Positions 31,443-43,828 of a DNA stretch of 64,000 nt are shown here, in pieces; position 1 is the stretch's first letter; every line of letters starts with the position of its first letter. Both the position numbers and the translations under genes were made by a program. Under the pieces are notes generated by a model that worked only from the letters and a program-made list of their open reading frames with translations, did no database searches and had not been told where the DNA came from. The stretch is from NCBI GenBank assembly GCA_023634235.1, contig JAMKCF010000019.1, forward strand, positions 10,247,684-10,311,683, written 5' to 3'. Origin of the DNA: Pisaster brevispinus. Lineage: Eukaryota > Echinodermata > Asteroidea > Forcipulatida > Asteriidae.

Positions 31443-31469
31443 TATATGTATGTGGTTACGCGGCCCGAC

Positions 31470-31514
31470 CACTGATCTCTATTATGATAATACTCGGTAT
31501 AATAGAGATCAGTG
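31470..31514. mobile_element. 45-bp hairpin insertion with 8-bp target duplication
   Basis: 16-base arms starting CACTGATCTCTATTAT are perfect reverse complements around a 13-base loop. Exact direct repeats GGCCCGAC flank it at 31462-31469 and 31515-31522. Its CACYGATCTCTAT terminus is shared with the element at 29766. Confidence 0.75.
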
Positions 31515-31522
31515 GGCCCGAC

Positions 31523-34500
31523 AAGGGCAGCGGCGGCCATTTCGTAAGTAGTCAAAAAGAACAACACTTGTCTAGATTATTAGTGCGTTTTGCATCGGAG
31601 CAATGGTTAACAATGAAAGGGTTTACTGTGAAATTTATTAATGCCAGTGTAGACCGTTTATAGTACAATATAATCCCCGAATAAATCTAACAATTTAGAA
31701 TTATATTCCTTCACTTTGGACAATAAATCATGGCATAGTGTGTTCATCCTCTATTGAAACGAATAAGATAAACCCCACGAAACAACTTTAAAACGGCCGC
31801 TCGTTTTTTTGTAGACTGCATATAAATGTGTATTTAGCAAGCACACCGCGTAATTCGTATTCAATGTTGCCCTCGTACAATATGGCGCGCGTGTCTCCTT
31901 GCGGTCCCGTCGCGTTTAAGTTTGTGCACGTAGCATTACTAGTGCGCCCTGTAGTTCCTATATTATATAACTCTATGTGTGCAACCCACGGCTCCATTTT
32001 ATTCAAATTTGGCTGCACAGCGTAAGGAATGTTAGTAATTACTGTTTTGTCATTAGATAATAGATGTGTTCCTTTTGTATCAAATACTATAATTTACTGT
32101 GGGTTTCTTTAATGGTTAAACTGCTGCAAATCAGTCTTTGGAATTCAGTGAGAGAAGACAAATTTTAAATCCTGTGTTGCTTGTACTTTATTAGAAGGAC
32201 TTTTGTATCCAGAGTGGCTTGAAATGGACCTTCCTGGACCCTCTCTTGTATGGACCCTGTCACTTGTGTGGGTCACTAAGTGCTAGACTTAAGACGAGGC
32301 AAACTAAAATAACACCGAGTCCAAACCAAGGGTTGAATGGACCATCATGGAAAATAATGGCATCCCCAACGTCTGTGCTGGCATCGAGGGTATGGTCAGC
32401 AGTGATATGAATAGAAACATTATATAATTCTGTCATGGTAATGTAATGACACTTTCATCCAAACAGATACATTTTATTCAAAACAAATGAAGCATGAAGT
32501 CAAGGCTCTACACACACATGGGGGGGGGGGTCGGTGCAAGTGGCAACAAATAGTCAAACCCAGTCCTTAGCGTGACACTCCATCTACGTACACTTCAGTG
32601 CAAAGCTGCTGTTTTATTGGCAGTGAATGACAGTATCCGACAGTGGACGAATAGACAGTTCTTTTGTGACATTACCCAGTCTTGAGTCTAGCCAACTTTA
32701 CAAAATGTACGGTCGACCTTCACTGCCCAAAGCCCACTAATTGATCATTAATAGTAGGCCTAAACAATAATGCTTTTAGAAATTAGGGCCTACCCCTCAC
32801 TGATTGTGCTACCCAAAACAAAAATTACACATATTGTTCATATTAAATCAATGCCATCTTAAAAGGGGGGGGGGGGTAAACTCGTACCAACTCATTTAAT
32901 ATAATTAATACAATTTTGACGCGCGAGGCCGCCTGGGAAGTTTGTCAATGCTGTAAACAAATAGAAAAGTGTAGTAAATATTGTGGCACTGAGGTTTTTA
33001 CACCCCAACCCCCACCCGCAGGCAAAAGGAGGAAATTAAAGGGGAGGGAGGGAATGATAACAACTAGGTTTACCCAAAGATTTGACATCATAAAATACTT
33101 GACAGTGAGCGTCGAATGGCGGAAAAGTCCTTAGGATTCATTTGGTGGAATTGTTCCACCAGGATTTGTTATTTGAAAACGGTCAAGAATGTTACAAAGT
33201 TAGAGAATTCCCAGAAAATGTGAGAACATTCGGACACAAGCAATAAAATTAGTGTTTGTCTGCTCAATTATTTTTACCGTGAACCTAAACAGGATTTATT
33301 GAAAATCCGGACATGATAATGTAAAGTGCAGTAAGTTTTAGGCAAAAAAGTAGCTATAGGCACAACGACATTATGCTTTACTAGAACAATTTGCTACCAT
33401 CCAAATTACCGTGTCAAACGTAGGCCTAATCCTACCGTCTTGCTTTATGCTAATTATATGCCAAATTATCAATAAAGATATAATAAAAGTCACATGTGAA
33501 CGTTTCAGCGGAATGTGGGGTCCACTTATTGAGAAAACGGCAAAACACTGGTACGGTATAAAACAACAAAATTGAACCTATTCAGGTTTACGGGATGACA
33601 GTGGGTACCAGCCGCATCTCTGGTCGCGGCATTCACAAAAGGACACCACAGAAAATGAATCTCCAAAGTCGCCTTTTATAATTTAAAAGAGATATTTTTT
33701 GGAGATCCAAGTTTTCGACACACTTTTACTGATTCCTAATCAACGAGGGCACTTAAGACCAAATAAATTCGAAGGATGCTCACTACCATTGCCATCTTTA
33801 AACAAAGCGACTTTGTTATTTTATATAAATATGTCTTTTTTCTCCTTTTTTGGCATAATTGTTTCATGGTCATGACCCTACCTTGGGCAGTTCTATGAAA
33901 TTGGGCCTTCGTGATTGCATTTTAACTTATGTCTTGAGTGATGTTTTATAACTTAGGACGATCTTAAGAGATGCCTGAGCGTAGTTGCTCTACTTGTTTT
34001 TATATTGTGCCTTCCTTATTTTGTTCTTCTTTTTGGGGGGCTCTACTTCTACTTTTTAAAATTAAATTTAAATGGTCTTATGTCGCTGCTTCTATGCTTC
34101 ATTCTATGTTTTGATGTATTTTTATAACATTCCTGTCACGATCATCAGCTATGCTGGATAATGTCATAAAATCATCAGTGTAAATGTATTATTGGGAATC
34201 GATGCAAACTTATCACATATCCTGAATAGTATTTGTGCGGTTGTAACCAAGATACGTTTAAAGGTCTCTCGTCAAAACGATGTTATCAAAACAACTAAAC
34301 AATAAACATTGATACTAACGTTCATTGCAGACCCACTAAACTCATGGCTTGAAAAGGGAGGAGTCATTTTTGTAAAAGTTTGACTCAGTTGCAAAATGAA
34401 GCTTTTACACTATTACACTTTTACACTTTACACTGGCATTATGAGCTTCGTAATTAATCGGTGAGCTTCAGATTGAAATTTTGCATTTTCCCCCCAATTT

Positions 34501-34780
34501 ATACCAATCTTGAACTTTGTCTGTCACAAAAATAAGATGTAACACGGTGCATTATACAACAATATAAAGCATTCGTGCTAATTATAGTGCGTCGTTTGCA
34601 AATGTAAGAGGCGCCGTAATTTGTACAAACGCCCGCTCAGAAATTCACTCAAGAGTTAATAAACATTTTATGCGTAAAATAGGGTTACATGGTCGTGTTC
34701 AGTCGTAGTAAACTTTTAAATTTCATTCAACATAAAAATTGGACGTTAAGTTCAAGTGTATCGTGATACACGCTGTTTGT
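31523..34780. other. Intergenic DNA, no gene recognised
   Basis: I see AT-rich unique-looking sequence with poly-G runs near 32520 and 32866, a MITE right-end fragment GCAGTTCTATGAAATTGGGC at 33888-33907, and a CTCF-like word at 31939-31957 on the minus strand. Short open frames here lack any family motif or splice context. Confidence 0.5.
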
Positions 34781-34786
34781 AAACAG

Positions 34787-34945
34787 CGGCGTAACTAAGG
34801 AAATTGTTTAGGGGGCACAAGGGGCGGGGGCTCTTTTTTCTTAGGGGGCACTGCTGGCAAATCAATTATAGATTCCATTTGCACTTTTTTTTAAACTGGA
34901 TTTTGATCGCGTAATGGTGGGTTCCTAATGGGGGGGGGGGCACCG
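34787..34945. repeat. GGCGTAACTAAGG-type dispersed repeat
   Basis: CAGCGGCGTAACTAAGGAAA followed by G-rich GGGGGCAC blocks. Related GGCGTARCT plus poly-G/C segments occur at 48088-48195, 53795-53985 and 60985-61060 in both orientations. Confidence 0.5.
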
Positions 34946-34999
34946 ACATCAAAATGGAGTACTGACACGAACCACAACGTACGTACAAACTCCTCGCAT

Positions 35000-35278
35000 T
35001 TTGTTTGTTGGGGTGTTTGTTTGTTTGTTTGATTGTTGGGGTGTTGGGAAGTTTGTTTGTTTGTTTGTTTGCTTTGTTTGCTTTTTGCTTGTTTGTTGGG
35101 GTGCTTGTTTGCTTGTTTCTTGGGGTGTTTGTTTGTTTGTTTGCTTGCTTGCTTGCTTCTTTGGTTGGTTTGTTGTTTGGTTGGTTGGTTGGTTGGTTGT
35201 TCGTTTATTTGTTTATTTGTTTCTTTGTTTGTTTCTTTGTTTGTTTCTTTGGTTGTTCTTTGTTTGTTTTTGCCATTG
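35000..35278. repeat. (TTTG)n/(GGTT)n low-complexity tract
   Basis: Nearly 280 bases of TTTG, GCTTG, GGTTG and TTGGGGTG repeats. It lies just 3' of GPCR A and contains minus-strand AATAAA words near 35205 and 35213, which may serve as its poly(A) signals. Cys/Phe/Leu-rich plus-strand frames here are by-products. Confidence 0.8.
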
Positions 35279-35299
35279 TGATATTCTCATTAGTCACTC

Positions 35300-36814
35300 T
35301 TAATGATTTAGGGCATTAGAGACAGTCTCAGACACAGTACCGATCTCTGCATTGTCATCCACCTGGTTCGAACCCCGCTGTCTACAAAACAGCTCCTTGA
35401 TCCCTTTACGGAACGGTTTGTTGGTCAAGGTGTAAATGACTGGATTCACGCAGGAATTACCCACCGCTAAGATGACAGTGAGACGGTGTAAAGGTCCCCC
35501 TGGAGCCATTGGAACGCCGAAATTGAAGAGCAGGAACCAGACTTGGTTTGGAATCCAGCACACATCGAATGTTATGACGCAGGCTAGGAGTGTCTTCCCC
35601 AGGGTCTGGGAGGCGCGGAGCTGCCACATCTCACGCTGGTCGCTTGGATTTAAACTCAAAGAGCCTGAAAAATACGACGAAATTTTCCTGAATATTGGTG
35701 AGCGCCGTTCTGAAAAATCTTCTCCTAACGGCTTTTATATACATTATCTTCATCAAGTGTTATTTTGACATTATTACTCGGGGGAAAGGGCTGAGCGTGG
35801 CTGATTCATTGATCATGCATTTTGGTCATAATTTTATGTTTTAAATTTGTTTGAAGACCCCGGTTCTATGTTGATGCGTTTGCCTTTGTTTGTCTCTTTT
35901 AGTCAGCATTCTGCATGGGATTCATGAGCAATTTAAGCCATACCCCTTTCCCTGATATTTTGAGCTGCCCGATTTAAGTAAAAATTAAGCGGTACATAGG
36001 GTACCTTAAAAACAAAAGAACTAAACATCCCCATTGGAAATATTTGTAACAATGTTGTATTTGCGATTTTTTTTCCCAGCAGGAAAGAATTAACTAAAAA
36101 CTTACCTGTTCGAGCAGTTAACATCTTCACTTGTCTGTTGAGCGATGAGATAACTTTCAGTTGCGCAAAAATCATCACAATGAACGGAGCGAAGAAGTTG
36201 ACCGTGAAACTGTACAAGCCAAATGCTGCCTGAGCTCCTCGGTTAGACCAGCCTATGAAATGACAACCCAGTACTTCATCTTCTTTATACACGAACCAAA
36301 TATAGAATCTTGTCATAACTGCAAAAATCCAACAAGCAGCGATCATCATGTATTTATTTCTTTTGGAAAACACCGTCTTGTATTTGTGTGGGTAAACGAT
36401 GGCAACATATCGCTCCAAGTTGACCGCCGTCAAACCCAAGATTGACGTCATCGTGAAGAACCAAAACAGGAACTCGGAGGTGTAAACTCGACACCACACC
36501 TCACCAACGAACCCGAGGTTCGGAGTAGAAATGGGTCTAGATGCTAGAAAATTTGGGATGACCAGAACACAGACCATGAAATCTACAACGGAGAGATGCA
36601 CTAAGAAATCACTGGTATTAGACTGCAGGGACGGCACACGGAGGAGTACGATGACAACCAGTAAGTTACCAGCGATACCAACCACGCAGATCATGCAGTA
36701 GAGAGCTATGGTGAACTTAGTGAAAGCATCGTTGTTTCCCGTCGTTGAGTCTTCATCATCCGGTGTCTCGTCAATACTTGGGACTAATGCATCAGAGAGA
36801 TTAAGCTGCTCCAT
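35300..36814 (-). CDS. GPCR A: orphan class A (rhodopsin-type) receptor, two exons
   Basis: Plasma-membrane seven-helix receptor expected to couple a ligand to G proteins. Exon 1 is 36106-36814 and exon 2 35300-35664, joined in phase 1 (donor GTAAGT, acceptor TTTTCAG) to give 357 residues. Hallmarks: N-terminal NLS sequon, N50 in TM1, D78 in TM2, disulfide Cys C108 with an ECL2 Cys (LGCHF), E134-R135-Y136 for DRY, C272-W273-I274-P275 in TM6, N310-P311-V-I-Y314 in TM7, then basic helix 8 with Cys330 as possible palmitoylation site. The look is peptide-receptor-like, but the ligand is unknown and the subfamily is not assignable by eye. First of a tandem cluster; the only copy with FDVCWIP instead of FGVCWIP. 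Confidence 0.9.
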
Positions 36815-37001
36815 GAAGACAATGTCTAGTTACTGACACTTTTTAAAACTCTATCCAAACTCACTTCTGTCTTTCGTCAGTTTCAAAAGATTCAGCTGAA
36901 GTTACATGGCCGTGTAATCGCTTACTTCGTCTTAAAGACAAACACAAATACATGTACGTGTACCATAAGCGCTGTCTGCAAACGCTGGTAACTCGACTGA
37001 A

Positions 37002-37011
37002 TTTATATATA
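37002..37011 (-). promoter_or_regulatory. Possible TATA box of GPCR A
   Basis: TATATATAAA on the minus strand about 190 bp upstream of the GPCR A start codon. The position allows a transcription start near 36980. Sequence-only guess. Confidence 0.3.
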
Positions 37012-37368
37012 TTGTCTAGCTTTCAAGAACAGAGGAATTAGTGTTAACATCAGGGAACGTGCGAATAGCATGTTTCAACACGGACTTCTCTTATGGAACA
37101 ATTCTTCCTAAAGCATGGTAAATGTCCTTCGATCGGTATTATATGTGCATTAGGGTTAATGTAATATTCAAGTTGAACTGCTTTGTCGTCTGTTTTTCCC
37201 AGTGTGCGCATCAAGCGATACCAACTATTTTCTGCAGGAGCAGTGTGTGCTTCACTGCAAATGATGCAACGATCCGAAATGGCTTTCGTATGGTGGCCCT
37301 GAAGGGACATCGCATATCGCAAACGTGTGCGCATACGTATGCGATGTCGCGAAATTTATCGCGAATAT

Positions 37369-38075
37369 GTGCGCACACGTATGCAATGTCGTGAAACAAT
37401 TCGCGAATATGTGCGCACACGTATGCAATGTCGTGAAACAATTCGCGAATATTATGTGCGCACACGTTTGCAATGTCGTGAAACAATTCGCGAATATGTG
37501 CGCACACGTATGCAATGTCTTGAAACAATTCGCGAATATGTGCGCACACGTATGCAATGTCGTGAAACAATTCGCGAATATGTGCGCACACTTGTGCAAT
37601 GTCGTGAAACAATTCGCGAATATGTGCGCACACGTTTGCGAATTCATTTGCAATGTCGTGAATTTTATTGCATACCTTGTCGCATACCTTTGGGGTGGTG
37701 TCATTTTGCGGGCAATTTGTTAGTAACCTAGGGAGTACGCATGCGTATGCGATGTCGCGAAATTTATCGCGAATATGTGCGCACACGTATGCAATGTCGT
37801 GAAACAATTCGCGAATATGTGCGCACACGTATGCAATGTCGTGAAACAATTCGCGAATATGTGCGCACACGTTTGCAATGTCGTGAAACAATTCGCGAAT
37901 ATGTGCGCACACGTATGCAATGTCTTGAAACAATTCGCGAATATGTGCGCACACGTATGCAATGTCGTGAAACAATTCGCGAATATGTGCGCACACTTGT
38001 GCAATGTCGTGAAAAAATTCGCGAATATGTGCGCACACGTTTGCGAATTCATTTGCAATGTCGTGAATTTTATTG
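37369..38075. repeat. 42-bp CpG-rich minisatellite (two blocks of six units)
   Basis: The unit runs GTGCGCACACGTATGCAATG then TCGTGAAACAATTCGCGAAT and AT. It contains overlapping palindromes (TGCGCA, TTCGCGAA). Both blocks list the same variants in order (GTATGC, GTATGC, GTTTGC, TCTTGAAAC, GTATGC, CTTGTGC), so the block was duplicated after the array formed. Confidence 0.9.
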
Positions 38076-38539
38076 CATACCTTGTCGCATACCTTTGGGG
38101 TGGTGTCATTTTGCGGGCAATTTGTTAGTAACCTAGGGAGTACGCAAGTGGCCCGGTCCCATCTTGTATACCAAAGATACTTCAAGGCAGGAGCTTGGGT
38201 ACCAGGCAGGTACATTTTAGTGTGGCTATGCCTAGCCGGCCAGCCACATGGTGATGGTACAGCATCATATCATAAAACAAAAGGTCCATGCAAACAATCG
38301 TCGGACTATTCTCACTAAAATGAGCACCGGTACAATGGTTAGTATAATAGTTATTCACTTTATTAGAAAAGCGTGAGGAACAGAGTGCGCTCGAAGGTAA
38401 ATTAGTCAGACCCTATTTATATATATTTGTACGTCTCGATCCCAGACTAGCTGCTACAACTCCCCAGTTCATTAGGAATTTTATTGAATGGTATGCGACA
38501 AGGTATGCAATAAAATTCACGACATTTCAAATGAATTCG

Positions 38540-38700
38540 CAAACGTGTGCGCACATATTCGCGAATTGTTTCACGACATTGCATACGTGTGCGCACATAT
38601 TCGCGAATTGTTTCACGACATTGCATACGTGTGCGCACATATTCGCGAATTGTTTCACGACATTGCATACGTGTGCGCACATATTCGCGATTTATTTCGC
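38540..38700. repeat. 42-bp minisatellite, inverted right-arm array
   Basis: Three units in reverse orientation to the arrays at 37369-38075 (GTGCGCACATATTCGCGAAT, TGTTTCACGACATTGCATAC). They end in TTTATTTCGCGACATCGCAT, mirroring the left arm. Confidence 0.88.
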
Positions 38701-38760
38701 GACATCGCATACGTATGCGCACACGTTTGCGATATGCGATGTCCCTTCAGGGCCACCATA

Positions 38761-41700
38761 CTTTCATTTTATCTTGTTTTGCCAACAAGGCCAAAGGCTG
38801 AATCAATGTTAATAAACAACGACCGACTCAGAGCATTTTATGAGATGAGAAGTCGTTTTGATGTGTATTTGGTGATTTCCCACGGGCTTTTCCCGTCTCA
38901 AAGTTATGCAAATTCACGCAATCAGCAACCAGAACGGCAACCAATGGAAATGTGTCCGACCGTCAGTCCCCAGAAGTAAAACTGTATTCTTAAAAGTGAC
39001 CCAAGTGCAATATATCGATTAACAACTTATATGTAATTGTAATAATCTCTCTGTTAAAGTAAACCTGCCGATAGTTTGCCTTCCCGTTGCAGACATAAAA
39101 GAGTTTGCCCCAAACCTAAAAAACGTCAAAAGTTGTTTGAGCACCAACCGGAACATGGCTGGGTATCTGGTAAAATCTGGAACACGGGCATGCATAATTC
39201 GCAGTAAAGATACAACATAAATGATATAAAGCAGAGATTAAATAAAAGAGATACAAAACGATCTAGTCGGGTGCACTGTTGGACATAATGGGCTCACCAT
39301 TAATCCTAGGTATTGTCTATAGTAAAAACTGCTATGGGCTAAACACCAATTAACTTGCCATGTGGGCTACTAAAAACTGACACCTACTTGTTTAATATGC
39401 TCACTTTCCTCCCTTTTCAGATGTGTAATCATTTTTTTTTATGTTTACTAAACATTTACAAAAATTGGTTTTTAAAGTGTGAAGTGTGCGGATGTAACTT
39501 TGTTTGACCATATAGCTCCATGGTTTGTCCACTACTTGTTGTTATTAATACATCAGAAATCTGGGCTACTAAAACTTCCTAAGGGCAAGTAAAATGCCGT
39601 TTAATAGCCCAGTGGGTAACTTTACAAAAAGCTTTAAGGTTAGGTGTCTGACGTAGGACCGACTGTTGGAACGTGTCCGAATTAATTGCCAAATAGGCAG
39701 TAGCTACGTCCGTAACGCCGAAATGTTCTTCAACTCGCTGCAACTAACGGCCATTCGTAACCGACGTCGCTTAATTCTGACGCGGCCTAAAGTCCTTCCG
39801 CTGAGCACAGGAAACCACGGTGTGACAGTCATCCTAGCAGGTTATATAAACATGGAGGTAGAAATTCCCTCCATGATATAACCTGTGAAGACAATTGCTT
39901 TTAGATACTCACAATCACGCACAGCTCTGTGTGCATTAGAAAAATTACTCCATAATATGCGGCACTTTCTTTCCTGTGTTTAAAATGTTCTACATTAACC
40001 TAACAAACTAAAAGCTTTATACGAACAATCTTTTTTTCTTCTTCCTTTTTTCAGTTTTCTTGAATACATCAATGATTTGCACATGAGTTGCCAACGTCCC
40101 CCTACCAGCGAACACCGAGGCGGTTCTGAACATCACACAGAATAGAGTGACTTGATTTTAGCCATGGCTTTTCCATTAAGAGGAGAGGTGAGTTCCAGTA
40201 TTTTATAGAGTCAGAGTCGAAAAGATGCGCGAAAACGGAGAAAGGTTGTGACTTGGTATACACATAAACATGGCATACAATATGAGGCGTGATAGAGTGG
40301 GTGAAGAGAAGAATATAAGAGGATTTGGTGCGAACAACAAAGAATATCTTTCCTCCCTTGGGTAACAATATTTCGGTCTTGGTAGATTTCAGACGCCCTT
40401 GCAGAAGTCTTCAAGGGTAAATCGTTGTATATTGCTATAAATGAGGCAGTTTATTTGTGTTTAGCTGAGTATCCGCTATAACAAGGTTTCTTTGAGGTGC
40501 ATCAAGACGATGCACCAATAGACATAGCTGGCCAGTGTGCAAAGGGTGAGGGGGTTCAAACGTCAAACCCCGACCCTCACCCGACGCTCGTGTTACTGAA
40601 TGTATAAATAATCCAATTAGTTTAACGTTCAATGAGAAAGCTCCACTCAAAAGAAAAGTGCTTTAAAACTACAAATCTCCGCAATAAACCTTATTTATTT
40701 TGTTTTCGTATCCATTAACAGTCAAAAGGAAAAGCTCCCTTTTTTTAAATCGATGCGGAAAAGCTTTAATTCTACCTTTTAATTGTTGATGAGTTTTCGA
40801 CAATTTACATCCGACCAACGACTCTTACACGTTTAAAGGCTAAACAACAAAGAATAAGAATAGCTAACCGTCTCAGGTATTCACCATCATCTGAGAGTCT
40901 TTCAAGATTGCAGTACAGTGCTTCTTAACCACCGGAAAAGGAAAAAGTTCTTAAGAACCACTTAGCAGTTAAATCTTTGGTCATTCCTTTAAACTTGTTT
41001 TCTACGCTTGTCTACGTGTTTTGATGGGATAGTAAAATGTCAAATTTCACGGGGTAACATATTTGTAGTCCTAACTGATAAAGAACATCGTTGCCAAGCC
41101 AATGCCCAATCTTAGGATGAGTAAGTTTCTTGGATCGAAGGACATTTCTGCGAAATGCTAGACCTACGTGCTGTCACTCATAGATACCATAGCAAAATTA
41201 AAATGTGCACCATAAGGTTTTAGAATAGCACTGCCCAAAACAATAACACAATTTGATACTATTTAGCAAGTGGCAATTTCCAATCTAGGAGACTTGAACG
41301 TGTTTAAATCAACCCTGTGTGTCTTCTTAATTCTTGCGTTGACAATCACACGCAGGAAAGCAATCTAATAGCAAAGCGTACAACATCCAACCACAAAAAA
41401 TCACAGTTCAACTGTGTATGTGTACGTTTAATCTATAGGCCTAACAAGCAGGGTATTTGTCAAATAGTTAACTTCGTTGGCCTTGCCGCGTTTTGGTGGA
41501 TATTTTAGAAGATTCCAACAAATCGATACGTGGCAGCGTTGTAGTAGATTTCCCAAAAACCTTCTATAAACTATAGTTAGTGTCACGCAATACAGTATGC
41601 ATTCGGAAGTATGCATTAGGCCTGTTTTTAGCAAAATAATTTACCAAAATAACATTGGAAATGGTTTTTTTACAATTAGTATGACTGAAAACATCTACAA

Positions 41701-43195
41701 ACCCTCTGAAAGGTCTTGGGATTGATAATAATGGGTTTATAGCTTTATCCCCGGGTGTGAACGGATTTCACCAAACCTACTATCAACTGATTGCTCTTGT
41801 CATACGATCAGTTATTACGTAATTTATGCTCTCCAAGGTTAATGGTAGATTAGATCACTGTACTAATGATGAATATGCAGTATTATGAATCAATAGCATC
41901 AACTAGAGAACTAGAGATGGAAGGACGCACTCACATTTATCTCTTCATTCTTCATTTACCATTCTAAGGATGAAGGTACAAGGGGAGGTTATCCCAGTCT
42001 CAAGCCCTAAGTGGTTATACGGTGGTCCTCAGACCCATTACCCCCCCCCCCCCGCCCCAGTTCGTTTTAACGGCCTTGTCTTACTATGTTTATCCCTTAC
42101 CGGTATTCTATCTGGACAATGTGCGTTTAGAATATAAATGGTTGTTTATTGTTTATAACTTTTTCATTATCATGCTGTATTTTTATCGTACTTCATGTTT
42201 TAAATAACAATTGTATCCGCTGCAATGGAACACTAGCTATAGGCCTACTTTACTAATTGTGATTTCTTTTTAGAAATTATTCATAAAGGGATTTATATAA
42301 CACATTGTTACTAGCATAACCTCGCTGGTGCAAATGATTTTAATATTGCGACAACCGAAGTTAGCAATATGATCGTGTACGAAATCTTTGACTAAAACAA
42401 CATTGTTTCTCTATTTCAATAACACCAAGAATGTGAAGAACTTTTCACAGGTTGTTTTTTGTTTTGTGCTCCGTGAAATCGAGAGGATGTGAACGATTTC
42501 AAAATCCTATGATGTATTTAACACATTTCGATAATTAAAACAAACACAAAACATCTTAACAAAACTAACATCACTGATTCTCAAATGCAAGCTCTGTTTT
42601 CCAAAATGGCAGGTCGTTTTTTTACAAGTTTGACCCAGTTACCAAAATGTCTGCAGTTTTGTCAAGACCTGGCAGTGTGAACTTTATTGGTGAGCTGTCG
42701 GTTTAAAATGTTGCAGTTATTATACCAAATATCTCCACAAAAAAATAGGAAACTAAGTTCACAAACAAAATTACTTTCACAAATACCTAATTTCGTAGTT
42801 TTAACTTCTTATTTCAATAACTTCACCCCAACTCAACTTAGAACCCATAACTGAAAAACTAATTTTAGCTGTGTTATGTTTGTGATCAAAACGATAAGGT
42901 CCGCTTTTTTTTATCTTGAAAATGCACGACAATTTTAAAGGCAATCGCAAACACATCAGAAATGCGATATCCGTCTGTTAGGCTAACTTTACCATACATT
43001 GATGAATGCGCACAACTCGTTATAAAAAACACACATTCCTGGTTTCCTGGCATCCCTGGTTTCAAGTTTTCTAAGTCGTTGTTCCTTGAAAGTAATATCA
43101 ATATAAATGTTAATATGAATATATGAACTCTTCGCAATGGTCGTGCAATTAAACCATTGTGCAAGAAACAAAATCTAAAAGGTATTGACATGAAT
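38761..43195. other. Intergenic DNA between GPCR A and the first GPCR remnant
   Basis: No gene is recognised. It includes an imperfect hairpin at 39838-39885, a poly-C run near 42043, and a stretch at 42560-42720 (GTTTGACCCAGTTACCAAAA, GGTGAGCTGTCGGTTTAAAA) that weakly resembles 34350-34490. That suggests an old duplication of DNA beside the receptors. Confidence 0.5.
39838..39885. repeat. Imperfect short hairpin (CAGGTTATAT ... ATATAACCTG)
   Basis: Left arm CAGGTTATAT-AAA-CATGGAGG pairs with right arm CCTCCATG-ATATAACCTG, leaving a three-base bulge. No flanking direct repeat is seen, unlike the hairpins at 29766 and 31470. Confidence 0.6.
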
Positions 43196-43209
43196 TACTA
43201 TGTCACAAA

Positions 43210-43828
43210 CTCTCCTCCTCTCTTGATTTTGGGCATTGGAGACGGTCTCAGACAATGCCGGTCACTAACCGTCAAAAAAATCTGGTTCGAATCCCGCTGT
43301 ATACAAAACACCTCCCTGGTCCCTTTACGAAACGGCTTGTTGGTCATGGAGGAATTACCCATAGCTAAAGATAAATAATAGTAATATGCTGCACTTTTAT
43401 ACAAATTGTACAGAATTTTTTTTTTTTTTAAATACACTAGAATTTCAGTGTTTGTGACGATACAAAAGATGAAATGATTCGTGGTTCATGAATTAAGTTT
43501 CATAAGTCATGATTCAGGATGCAAGATTCAAGATTGTGAATTAATTAGTATGTACGATTATATATTTTGTTATTTGAAGGGGTCATGGTTCACATTTCAG
43601 TTAAGGCAACCTTGTCGGAAATCCCCTTCATGGTTGGAGACCTTAATTATGTCAAACTATAGGAATTTGAAAATGCTATTAACATTGGTCAGCTGGGGAC
43701 ACTGTATGACGTGCTTCAATTGCTCGCCATCCCATTTCTCTTTATACATGTATACTGAATTAGAACACATTAAGTAGTAACTAATCTGTTCTAGCTGTTA
43801 ACATGTTCACTTGTCTGTTGAGCGATGT
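43210..43828 (-). pseudogene. Decayed GPCR copy (remnants of both exons)
   Basis: At 43230-43375 the minus strand reads AMGNSSMTNKPFRKGTREVF and CIQRDSNQ, matching the TM7/helix 8 end of the neighbouring receptors. A 24-base deletion removed CVNPVIYT, including the NPxxY motif. At 43789-43828 CTAGCTGTTAACATGTTCAC plus TTGTCTGTTGAGCGATG matches the 3' end of exon 1. The rest of exon 1 is gone. Same orientation as the functional genes. Confidence 0.85.

Larger units (their letters stand above)
37289..38760. mobile_element. Foldback-like element with arms made of 42-bp subrepeats
   Basis: The ends TATGGTGGCCCTGAAGGGAC (left) and its reverse complement (right, ending 38760) are the tips of long inverted repeats. 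Inward both arms run through ATCGCATATCGCAAACG and GCATACGTATGCGATGTCGC into a 42-bp tandem repeat. The left arm has two 405-bp blocks (about 37336-37740 and 37741-38145), each with six units in the same variant order. The right arm has about three units in inverted orientation (38540-38700). A unique core lies at 38146-38482. CTTTCG and CTTTCA beside the two ends may be an imperfect target duplication. No transposase is seen. Because 42 is a multiple of three, all frames look open; these are not genes. Confidence 0.75.

Noticed and set aside
35001..35319. Three overlapping 80-104-residue Cys/Phe/Leu-rich frames resembling membrane proteins
   Set aside because: They translate a (TTTG)n tract; apparent hydrophobicity is a by-product of the repeat.
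37211..38215. 334-residue minus-strand open frame with a 14-residue repeat (FANCFTTLHTCAHI-type), and several similar frames on both strands
   Set aside because: The 42-bp satellite unit is a multiple of three without stops, so many frames stay open together. No splice signals, start context or family motif.
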